Program-made: the position numbers and the translations under genes
From: Drosophila miranda
Taxonomy: Eukaryota > Arthropoda > Insecta > Diptera > Drosophilidae
DNA length: 64,000 nt
Assembly (NCBI RefSeq): GCF_003369915.1
Contig: NC_046677.1
Span: 28,724,913-28,788,912 of the forward strand
Direction of reading: 5' to 3'
The notes under the pieces: generated by a model
Seen by the model: the letters and a program-made list of their open reading frames with translations, nothing else
Told to the model about the DNA's origin: nothing
Database searches by the model: none
In this document: piece by piece, positions 36,154 to 46,831 of the stretch
Numbering within the stretch: position 1 is the first letter of the stretch
Layout: each line of letters starts with the position of its first letter

Positions 36154-39100
36154 CTAACCTAGGCCATTCAATGGCACCGCCTCGACCTGCACCTGCACCG
36201 GCCCTACCTCGGTTTCTGGTGTTTCTGGGGTCTCGTCCTCTTGGGAGTCGCCCAGCGAGAGGCGCGACTTGGCCGCCGTCTCCATGGACTTCCAGGTGCC
36301 CCCGCTGGTGGCCTGCTGCAGGGAGATGCGCGGAATGGACTTGCAGCTGCCTATGATGCTGCTCATATCCGGCGCCCTGGTGTCCTCCGACTCGGCCAGG
36401 GCGCTCAGGCTGCAGGCGGCCGGCGGCAGGATGCGGTGGGGGAAGCGCGGCGAGCCCCTGACCCGCTCCCGCAGACTGGGCGTCGGCTGCACCACCGACG
36501 GCCGGCGGCTGCTGGGCAGCTGAAAGTTCACCCTGGTCTCCAGCAGCTTCACATACCTGCCGTCGGGGGCGGGCACGGGTCCGCCCAGATGCTCCCCGGA
36601 GATGGTGGAGATGGAGGGCAGCAGGAAGCCGGGATCCTTGGCCAGGTGGTCCAGGTGGGTGCCGCTTTGAGTGAGCGATCCGCGGTGGATGGCCTTCAGA
36701 TGCGTCCGCCCGTTCGAGTTGGACTCGAGTTGGACGGGGAGGCCGCCCGCCTCTGGGCCCGGATTCTGAATCGGGGAGTTGTAGATGGCATTGCAGGAGG
36801 CCGTCTGCGAGGAGGGAATCAGGCGGGTGAAGAGGCCCATGTGCGACTTGAAGGCCGCCTTGAGGCCCTTCTGGCCGTCCGCCAGGCTGGCAGTGGAGCC
36901 CTTGTTGCTGGAGGCGGTGCGCGAGAAGATGCCCCGGAGGCGGTCGATGAGCCCCGTCCGGCTGGTGGCTTCGGTGGCCTGCTGGTGGGCGAGCCGCAGG
37001 TTGATCAGGTCCTGGGCGGGCAGGCAGGCCTCCTCCAGCTGCGGCTGCGAGGCAAAGGTCACCGATCGCCGCATCGGGATCTGCATGTACTCCGCCGAGG
37101 GCCAGCTAGCGCGCGGAATCACCGGCGGGAGCACGGAGAGCAGCAGGTTGGGCAGGATCCCGGAGATGCTCGGGGTGCGCGACTTGCTCGGAGCCGGCGT
37201 CTGCGACAGTCCGCTCGTGACGGTCAGCTCTGGCTTCAGGTGGGCGTGGCCTCCCTGCAGCAGGGAGGTGGACGAGGACGTGGTCGTCGAGGCGGTGCCC
37301 AGACCGGACTCGAGCAGCCGCTCCAACTTGCGGATCTCCGCGTCCAGCGCCTGGATCTCCTTCTTGTAGACCCTGTTCTGGACCTCCACGCGATACTGCA
37401 GCTCCCGGCGATCGTCGACCACAAAGCGTCGCGTGTTGCACTCCATCTTGAGGCCCATGCTGTGGATCACGGGATCGATGATGTCATCTGCGAAGAGAGG
37501 ATTACTCTGGGGATTAGTCGGATCCAGTCGTGGCACTCACTTCGCGCCCAAATGTCGTGCAGCTTCGGGATGAACAGCAGGCACAGCGTCGCCGTGGTGG
37601 AGGTCAAAATGAGGGCCGTGATGGTGATGAAGGCCAGCGTCACGCGCTCCGATATGAGGTTGGCCAGGACGACGACAATGGCACTCGTGATGACCACGCT
37701 GTACACAGAGACGCCGATGTACTGCGAGTCGTTGAGGGCGGGTATCTTCACGTGGCGCGTCTCCCAGGCCATGTACACGCCCACCACCAGCAGGAGGCCC
37801 TTGTAGGCGTACAGGACACTCAGCCACGTTTGGGTGTGCTGCGAGCGGCAGACCTCCACCTAAAGGAGGCATCCGAAAGGGGCGGCAAGTGCCAGAGGAG
37901 TCAATTTACAAACATTGGATGTCAATCCAATCCATAAAGGAGGAGCATGCGGGATGTGGAGGGTGGGGATGGGGAATGACACCTACCTGGGGCTGGTAGA
38001 CAACACTCCGATCAATCGCGCTGATTTCGAGTGTCAGATTATGCAAATGCCGCTCCATGGGGTCCGTGACGACCCAGAGGGTGACGAGGAGGGCGTCCAC
38101 CAGCAACAGGCCGCACACGAGCAGAATCAACTGGATGTCCTGCAGCATTTTGTCCTTGAACACGCTCCCGGTGCGTGTGAAGATGCGGTGCACCCGGTAG
38201 GTCTTGGCGAACATCGAGCCAAAGGCCAGCGAGAATCCGGCCGACAGCAGATAGACGCGTGCCTGCCACGGTTACACGGAAGCCCATAAGGATGTGTGTA
38301 AGTGTCATGTTTTGGGGGCCAGCAGCAAAGAAAAACAGAACCGAACCGAGCCGCACCGAAACAAGCAAAAGGGAAACAACTCATCAATGGGGCACAACTC
38401 AGTCCTGTGGCCTGGGTGGCAGGCTGCGGTGCGTCTCGGTCTCAGTTTTATGCAAATATCACATGGAATATCACAAAAGTTGTAAATTTCCCTGTCATGT
38501 GTTTGCACTTGTTCTCTGGGGGGAGGAGGGGGAAGTGGAGGCGGGGGTGGAGGCGGGGATGGGGCTTTGTCCCGCTTCGGGCCCAACACGAGAGAGCCTT
38601 AACAATAACAAAACAGAAGCTGAAACAGAAAGAAGCAAGCCAGCGGAAGGAATAGAGCCGCAAGTCGAGGGTCTAGATACCCTTGACAAATCCAGGATTT
38701 AATGGTTTGCCGTACAAATTTCTCATAAGCGAAGGGACACGGAATGCTGCTAATGGAAGAGTGGTATTGGTATACATAGTATATCGAATGGTTTGATTTT
38801 CTGAGCGAAACTCTTGGCTTAGCCAGAGATATGGAGGCACTTCCACTACTATCTCGCACGGGCCTGTACATTTATATGTATTAAATACATATTTGAAATA
38901 TTAAATATGAAACAAGACTTATACGATTGGTTTTTTCGGAATACCAGGCGAATAGAAATCAGCAGAAGGTCCGCTGGCTCTTATAACCGATGCTCAAAAT
39001 GAGTAACGCCTAGAAGGAAGCGTTTCCAACCCCATAAGATACATAATATTCTGGATCAGCATCAATAGCCCAGTCGATTGAGCCATGTCTATCTGTTGAA

Positions 39101-42100
39101 TGCCTAGTTCTCAGAGTCTAGAAACGAAATCTTGTAACCAGACTCCTACGATATCACACTGAATCTAGTTTGCTTCCGACAAGAATCTGTAGCATCCACA
39201 GTTTTGAAGATACGCGAAAGCTAAATGAGAATGACCATATCTAACAGATTGGCGCATCTAGATCCGATCGGACTATTATTATAGCCAGAATCAACAAATT
39301 AAACACTTGCTTACTCGCTTTCTGTCTTTCTCTCACACACTCTTTGTTGTGCAATGTGTGCGCCGTCTGGTGGAGGTGCGCCGTCTGCTATTAGCCTTGA
39401 AATATAAACGAGTTTATTTCCTTCTGCTAGCTGGAATCTGAATGAAGCTGGATAATGATGAAAACGGTGGGAAATGCCCGTAGAAATCCTCTAAGCTTTT
39501 GGATGTCTTCTCGTCAAAACCTTGATACCCCCTGCAAGAGCATAGCAAGGCAGAGAGGGCCTGCAAATTTCCCTGGAGTGGCGTTTAAAGCCACTGAAGG
39601 CGAAGCTGAAAACTGAAGTTGAAGCCAAAGAGGACATGGACAGGGAAATGGAATGGACAGGCGGAAGACAGGCGGAGCAGCGGCAGCTGAAAATCTAAAA
39701 ATCTGAATGGCTCTAGCTTTAAGAGGCAGCCCGTCAGCTATTTATAGCCGGGGAGCCGGGGCTCTGGCTCCTCATCCGCTCAATCCACACATAAATAAAG
39801 CAAACACATGAGAACGCGACTCACGAAAGTTGTTGGCAGCCAGAAAACTGAAAGTCATATTTGATGAGAGACGGAGAAAGCGAGGGGGAGGGGGAGAAAG
39901 CACCCAACCCAACCTAACCCACGAGAATCCTCGCAAGTCAAACAAAAGAGTGGCAGGAGAGGGAGAATAGAAGGTGGACTCACCGTGCAGACTGCGGCAA
40001 AGGAGTCTGCCGCCGAGGGCAGCGTGGAGTGGTCGAGGCCCAGCAGGATGACGGTGGCATAGACGAAGATGCAGCCCACTGCGGTGATGTTGCTCAGCTT
40101 CGGGCTGGAAAGTTTAATTGCCCTGTGGAGGAGGATTGGCGGTGGATACGCCAGTGGAAAGTGCAGAGTAAGCAACCGACGAGAGAGAGGCCCCTGCCGC
40201 AGGCCCTGGACTTACTTGAGCTTCCGAAAGTGCAGATTGAAGGCGAGAAAGGCGATGGCCAGGGCAATGCCCACGCTCGAGAGGGTGGCGATGGTGTAGA
40301 AGGCCAGTGGGGCGATGGTGGCCACTCGCAGCTTGAAGACCCGCTTGGCGATGGGCACCTGCCCGCTGTGCCACTTGACGGGTCGGCAGCGGGGGCAGCG
40401 GAAGTCCAGGGCATCGGTGGCGGGATAGTACAGCGCAATGGGCTCCAGCAGGCCCCGCTGGATCTGGTAGAAGGCCGTGGTGCCCACACGATCCGGACCG
40501 CTGAACGAGACGGGACCCTGGGGCGGAGTATCGAAAGAAGAAACCAATCAGAAGGGGCTCCCTTTTCCGGACCCTTTCTCCCGCCTTACGGATACGCCCA
40601 GGAAGTGGAGCTTGCCCATCTGCTGCAGAAACTCCCAGGCCATGTCGCTGCGCGTGTAGTCGAATCCGTCCAGCTTCGACTGGGCCTCGTTGCGGCGCCA
40701 GTGCTCCTCGGAGGCACGCAGGGCCAGGGCTATGGCCCACACGGCGTCGTACGTCTGCGGCGCGTACTGCGAGATGGCCTCCGGGAAGAGGTGGCTCCCA
40801 GTGGCACGCCTGCGCCGGCTGCTAGGATCCACATCCAAATCGAAATCCGATTGCGGTGCGGCACGCTTGCGGTTGCCACCGGCTGTCGATGCCGCATCCT
40901 GGCCATGGAACTGTGCAAATTGCTTGCGCAGCTGCGAGTTAAACATGTGATTGTTCTGCCAAGTGGAATCGAATGGAAATGGAAATGGAAATGAAAATGT
41001 CGGCGATTAAACAGGCCACAGAATGCCGCAGGAATATGGCTTGTAATGGGATTGCCTAGTCCTGGCCGTCGCCACGTCCTCGTTCGCCTCTGAACGAGGC
41101 ACTAAAATGCTCATAAAAACGCGCGCGATGACAGGCAGGACTTGCAATCACCATCACAATCACAATCGCCAAGGACATGGCCAATGGCCAATGGCGAATG
41201 GGGATTGTCTAATCAAATAAATCATTCGAGGGCAGACAGGAAAGGACCTTCTGCTTACCAGTCCGCTGTAGCTGACGTTGTTCCCCACGATGCTGTTGTG
41301 GGTGGAGACCACAATGAGGTTCTCGACGGCCAGCTGGAGCTCGTGGTTGGTGCAGGCGGTGCGCTGGTCGGGCCACCACGGCGCCCCCATGCTCTCGTGC
41401 AGGATCCAGGCGTAGTCCGCCCCGAACATGCGCAGCCTGTAGGCCTCGCAGAGGATCTGTGGGGCCAGCTCCTGCGAGAAGCTGCCGATAATGATGCGCG
41501 TGTCAGTCTCCTGCGGGGGCAAGACCATTTGTCATTCGTTGCAAACACCCCACAGGCCCCCCAGCCCCCCTTGGATGCTCACCCTCAGGAGTAAAAGCTG
41601 CTCCTTGAAGTCCGTGGCCGCGAATGTGATGGTGGCCGCACAGGAAATGTTGGCTGCCTCCAGCTCCGTCACCAGATTGTTCACCGCCAGCGAGTGCACC
41701 TCCTCGTTCTGCGAGAAGGTGGTCACCGTGCCCCATCCGAAGCGCCGGATGAAGGCGATGCGCGCCGGGTTGTGCGAGGAGTCCGGGGCCACGGTGCGAT
41801 AGAAGTAGGGGAACTCCCGCCTGTCGCTCAGCGCCGGCGAGGTGGAGCCGAACGAGACCTTTAATTTGAAGGAGCAATCGTTAGCAGTCCTGTGGCGGCG
41901 CGTGGGGGGGGTGTGTCGGAGGCCGCTTAAAATGCAAGACATGCCGCAAGACATCCACATGCCACATGTCTGCAAAGTTTCGCCTCTCATTTAACATATT
42001 TCGGGGGCAGTGAGGCGGGAGGCGGGATGAAGCGGCAAATGAAACTTCAAAGGTTAAATGCAAATGTCGGGAGGTCGAAAGGAGGTCGGGAGGATGCGTA

Positions 42101-43530
42101 AGTGAATTTGTGGACCTCATAATTTGTGGTGCGTGGCAGTGTTTATGGGGTATGGTTTATGGGGTGCTGCAGGACTCATCCCTGGCCCCGCCTGCCCCGG
42201 CATTTATGCTAATCGAAAGCCAAGCACGTTAGTTGATAAGGTTCGAGCGGGATATTTGCATTTTAATCAGCCCCAGTATCCCCCCCCAACCCCTCGACTC
42301 ACCTGCACAATATTCCAGTACGGCACCACCTTGGCCAGGCTCTCGGTGACCTCCGAGCAGGCGGATCCGAGCAGCATCACCATCCGCGTCGAGGGCTGTG
42401 TGTAGATGGCATGGAAGAAGCGATCCACGCCCACGCCAGGATCGCACTGCATTCCATGAGAGAGAGAGAGGGAGAGAGGGGAACCACATTAAGGCAGATG
42501 CAGAGATGGGAGTGTCCCCCGTTTCGGCATCATAAAATTCGCGTCAAGATGCCGCAATAAACATTTTTTAAATGTCGACTTTGATAGAGCTACAGATACG
42601 AGATACGAGAGTCCTTGTATGCGGGTTGTACATTTGCGTGCCCCATCAAACCGGAAAGAAATGGCAATAAAAGACCCCAAAAACGAGGACGCAGACGATG
42701 AAACGTTGATGACATATTTCCAGCGGCATCTCCGGCTGCCAGCAGCTGCTGCTGTTGCAGATTTTCTTATTAAGTTTTAATGTTGCACGCGCCACTAAAT
42801 GAAAATTCAATTTCGTAATGGGGCGCGGGAGCCCCCGCTGTCCCTCTCCACTCACCTGCGTGTCGTTGGTGACCAGCTCGAGGGTGTAGCCGGGCAGGAG
42901 GCGCTTGCGGTTGATGTGCTCCACGGCCATGGTGGCGGCCCCCAGCTCGGAGATGCCGTCCGGGCGGGGGCCCCGCTTCGTGGAGAGCTCGAAGAGGCCG
43001 AGCAGCACGATTTTTCCGTGATTGCGCTGGATCTCCGCCTGGGACATGCGGCGCTCGCTCTCGAACACCTGGTTGACCTTCAGGTAGCGCTGCCGGGTGG
43101 CCGGCGGCGTGAAGGGCTGCGCCGAGGAGTTCGTGATGCTCGGCAGATTGCTCTGCGAATTGAGGCGCTGCCGCCGCTTGACTTTCGTCCGTTTGTACTT
43201 CCAATTGGAGCGATGCTGCGGCCCCAACAACGGCAGCTCCATCTCCATCTCCAGCTCCTGTTCCGTGTGTGCTCCGGCTCCAGAAGAACGTTGCTGGAGG
43301 CTGCCACTAATTAAGGCATCGCCACCTGGCGACGGCTTAATTGCCACACTCTGATGATGATGATGGTCCCGGCCCAATCCCAATCCCAGGGCCTGCAGCT
43401 CTGCCGACGATTCCATGGCTGCGGCTGCCGCTGCCGTCCAGGCGAGGGCCAGCACCAGGCCCAATCCCAGGGCCAGCCATCGGCAGTATCTCGTTCGGGG
43501 CAAGTGAGTTATGCGCATCCCGTCGGCCAT
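36154..43530 (-). CDS. GABA-B-R3: Metabotropic GABA-B-type receptor subunit 3
   Basis: Class C G-protein-coupled receptor; R3 is the insect-specific GABA-B-like subunit. Ten coding exons in transcription order: 43530-42856, 42446-42303, 41858-41583, 41510-41259, 40955-40590, 40517-40216, 40122-39984, 38262-37987, 37859-37541 and 37487-36154. All junctions are GT-AG and in phase, giving about 1360 residues. Residues 1-38 are a signal peptide, followed by a long low-complexity linker (HHHH, basic KRRQR). The Venus-flytrap domain starts near residue 155 (GKIVLLGLFEL, CDPGVGVDRFF, VSFGSTSPALSD). Seven membrane segments span about 638-905 (TM1 in exon 6, TM2 exon 7, TM3-4 exons 7-8, TM5-7 exon 9). 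A coiled-coil follows near 935-975, then a Ser/Pro-rich tail of about 380 residues. The first in-frame ATG is 43530; a stop lies upstream in frame. A basic insertion in the ligand-binding domain (exon 5) holds RRRRAT. R3 rather than R1/R2 is inferred from the long N-terminal linker and the locus. Confidence 0.92.
38975..39410. mobile_element. Degraded INE-1/DINE-1-like (Helitron-related) relic in a GABA-B-R3 intron
   Basis: Within the 1.7-kb intron between coding exons 7 and 8 the sequence runs AACGCCTAGAAGGAAGCGTTTCC, then AACCCCATAAGATACATAATATTC, GGATCAGCATCAATAGCCCA and GTCGATTGAGCCATGTCTAT. This order of motifs is familiar from the abundant non-autonomous INE-1/DINE-1 family of Drosophila. 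The 3' part carries GCGCCGTCTGGTGGA and a second GCGCCGTCTG. No coding capacity is seen. Boundaries are approximate, and a possible terminal hairpin (GATACCCCCTGCAAGAG) lies at 39522-39538. Confidence 0.5.
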
Positions 43531-43596
43531 GTGCCCTGGCCCATTAATCACCAAGGCATTGGAATAGTCGTCGGCTATCTATCGGAAGGCGGCTGC

Positions 43597-43809
43597 AACG
43601 GCTATAAACACGGGACACAAACTCGTGGCAGGACTCCTGCTGCTCGAACACGGAATATATATCGCCTTTTTATGCACTGTGTGCCGACAGGATACGCTTA
43701 TCGTTTCACTCTCCTGCTCCTGCTCCCGCCTTCGCTGCTCCTCCTCCGCTTGGATTGGCGTCAATTTTATCGCCTTTTTATTGGCCTCACTTTTGGTCTC
43801 ATTTCGTTT

Positions 43810-43842
<33 letters not shown>

Positions 43843-46638
43843 GACTCTGAAAAGTATTGGGCCATAAAAATATGCATAAGCAAGGGAGGAGAGGAGGGGA
43901 GGAAGGAGCCCCCTCAAGGCATTTGCACGCCAATTTGCCAGTCGAAAAGGATTAAGATGAAGTCCTCGATGCTCCTCCCCCCCAATCCCCCCCCACTCTC
44001 CATGTTGGCCATTACTTTTTATGCTAATGGCCAAACATTCGGCGCTTTGCTTTCACGTCGAGGCTTTTGGGCTACTTTTTCTCTGTTTTCCGAGTATCAC
44101 GCGCCACAGATTTTCCTTCTGCATGCGCGTATGCATAATTGTTTCGAGATTACCCACCACCCCCCCAGCAGCAGCAGCCCCCCCTCTCCCCCTCCATTAC
44201 CGCTTTTCTTTCTTTCATTCAGCGAGCAGGCGCTTAAAATAACTTTTTGGCCCATTTTGTTCTTTGCTGGGTTTTGTTCTTCGCAGAGAGGCGCAGTGGC
44301 GTGTCCGCCGGGGGGTGAGAGGGGGCGTCTCTGCCACCTGAGCCCATTGCCCTCTGCTCCCAGCAGCTCCATCACTCAATGCCCCACTCTTAGCCTTCGC
44401 TCTCCCGAGCCCCGGCCGCACCTGCACCCCAGCCACGGCTGACATTTGCCCTCCGCCCTGCTCTTAGCCCCTCTGCCCCCTTTCCCGGGCGTCTCGTGCA
44501 ACTAACATTTCATACGAGCCTCTACTAGTCCTAGTATTTCTATGGCTGTGCTTGTGCACTGCGCAAAACTTAATCTCTTGATGGAGAGCAAATGCTCAAA
44601 ATAATACCCAAAAACTAAGATCCCCTATGTCCCGAATTTCCAACATTGCGAGGCTTAAACTAAGAAAAATAATAATGGATCATTTTTGCTTTCATTTCAT
44701 TCGAGTTTGATTACTTTTTGATTCGAAAAAAGTCATTTCTGGTTAGAGATTTTTCTTTTAATTGAATATTTCAATGGAGAACAAATGTTCCGAAAACTAT
44801 CTCTATGGAATAGCCTTTGCAAAGGTCCAATTTTAGTCTAAACTTAAGGATGCTTTAACTTTAAGGTAGAATCTAGGATCTAGGATTTGAGTAGGATTCA
44901 AAATTAGATACAGATTTATGGGAAAAAGCATGAAAATAAATAAACAAATCAAATATTTCTAAAGAGATTGTGAGACGAATATTTACGCAGAATAATTAAA
45001 TATCTGCATAATATCTCCACTTAGGATAGGCCAAAGTCTTGGTAGAACAAGAAGTCCTGGATATTCAAGTAGAAAATAGCCCAAATATCTTTCAAATGTC
45101 TTTTCAAATCCCAAAAGATATCTTTAAAAGACTTTGAGAAAGGCAAAGAAGTATAACCATACATAATCGTACATAAGTCCCACAGAGATAGTCTCCTTAG
45201 AGAGTTTCTCCCTTTATCGTCAGCTACCACAGCCCTAGAACTCCATAGACTCCATCAGACTCCACATATTCCAGGGTAGCACTTTCGGAGCACCCAAACA
45301 CACTTCTAGAAACACATTTAGGAACTGCTGTTATTACGAAATGGTTGCTATTATATTTTCATTGCAGAAGATGCCCATCTTTGGTATTTGCTTTCTCCAA
45401 AAACTTCTAAAAATATTAAAAACCAAAAACAAACGAAAATTTACAACACAAAAGACCAACAATTGTTTGTTTCCTTTTTAAAAATATTTATACTCGCTTT
45501 GAATATCCTTTCTTTAGCCCATTCCCTGCAATATGGACACTCGCCTCATAGAAGCCATGGGAAATGGGAAATGGCAAATCATAAGAGTATTCCACCCCCA
45601 CATAAAGTTGGTACCAGTTTTAGGATGGGAAATGGTTGGTCTTCATTCAAGAATTTTATTCCCAAAACAGAACACTAAATCTGCTAGATATATGTGTATC
45701 TTTAAGCACTGCCTTTCCACTTAAAACTGCAGAACGCTTGAGAGTAAAACCCCCGAAGAACATCAAGCTTTTTTATGCATTTTTGAAAGTTGAATTTCGC
45801 TTTTGAATAAAAAATAAAGTGATTTCGTTTGAATTAAAAGCCAGCCTCGAGCAATCCCAAACTTCCAAAAAAAGTAGGGGTATTTTTCGTGCAGTGCATT
45901 TATGAATATTTAGCAACTGTTCTGCTCGGCTCTGCTTTTGGGTCCTTTCTATTATTCTGCCATATTTCACAATTGTTGCCGTGGTATTTAAACCTGCACT
46001 TATTTATGGCCGTGTGTGCAGTCCTCCCCCCCCTTGCCCCACCCCCACCCCTATGTGCCCATCGGCCCCTTTAGTTGTTATTTTCATGCTTGACATAAAT
46101 TATGCAAAATGCTGGCTGCATTTGTAATTCTGATTCCATTTTGTGTGCTGCAACTGTGACTGCAGACAGCTACAGGGGGGCGGTAAGCGGGTGGAGGGGG
46201 GGACACTGTGTGGCAAGATAATAACTAAGGGAAACATTCAGTTTCCAGCGTTTAATCCCAGCTAAAACCTCTGCTAATCCCCATTAGAGGGGCGGGGACT
46301 CCTCGCTCTCAAATCAATGATCATCAGAACAGCCGGGATATGTGGCGTGTGGCACAGCTCACTTAACTGGTGGCACCATGCAGCACGCAACAAATACTCC
46401 TTCTCATAATCTCGGTTTCTCTGCTCAGATGAGCATCCCATAGATCCCAGGCGCTCTTTAGTAGGAAATTGCATTCATAAATATTGCGTATACGCCACAT
46501 GCCACACACACACGCACACACAGGCACACACACACACACTCCAGCACCGACACTCTTAAATGACAATTTATTGGCATTTGAAATGCGTCTCCTCCATACA
46601 TATTTGAGGCCGGAGATAATTCTATTTGTTTTATTTAC
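43597..46638 (-). other. Probable first intron of GABA-B-R3
   Basis: If the non-coding exon at 46639-46829 splices to the CGTTGCAG acceptor at 43593-43600, this is the intron. It holds a (CA)15 run at 43811-43840, C-rich tracts near 43976-43996, and an AT-rich middle (44600-45900) without credible frames. The CDS start is 62 bp inside the acceptor exon, after a short ATG-CCT-TGG-TGA uORF. Confidence 0.4.
43811..43840. repeat. (CA)15 microsatellite
   Basis: Fifteen uninterrupted CA units directly upstream of the GABA-B-R3 coding exon, in transcription sense a GT run. Confidence 0.9.
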
Positions 46639-46829
46639 TTCGAACCAGAGACGAAACGAAGACGAAGACGTGGACGTGGCCGAGGACGAAGTTCGAGGCT
46701 CGAAGGAAGACTCGGTTGCCGTTGCCGTTGCCGTTGCCGTTGACGCTGGCTTTCTCCCGGATGTACACGCACGCGACGAGCTTCAGACCGCAACTGTTGT
46801 CCGCCGTGGCAGGCGCTACGCTTTTGACT
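46639..46829 (-). other. GABA-B-R3: Candidate non-coding first exon of GABA-B-R3
   Basis: From an initiator at 46829 the minus strand runs 191 nt without any ATG to a good donor, TTCGAA|GTAAAT (exon end 46639). It includes four CGGCAA units near 46716-46741. Strand, distance (3.1 kb) and the acceptor near 43592 make it the likely 5' UTR exon of GABA-B-R3. Transcript data are needed to prove the link. Confidence 0.45.
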
Positions 46830-46831
46830 GA
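46797..46831 (-). promoter_or_regulatory. GABA-B-R3: Initiator plus DPE core promoter
   Basis: On the minus strand TTATCAGTCA matches the fly initiator (A+1 at 46829). GGACAA occupies exactly +28 to +33, matching the DPE consensus RGWYV. No TATA box is present, as expected for Inr-DPE promoters. Confidence 0.5.

Noticed and set aside
36241..37806. 521-codon plus-strand frame
   Set aside because: Antisense to the last two GABA-B-R3 exons and running through their intron; no recognisable protein.
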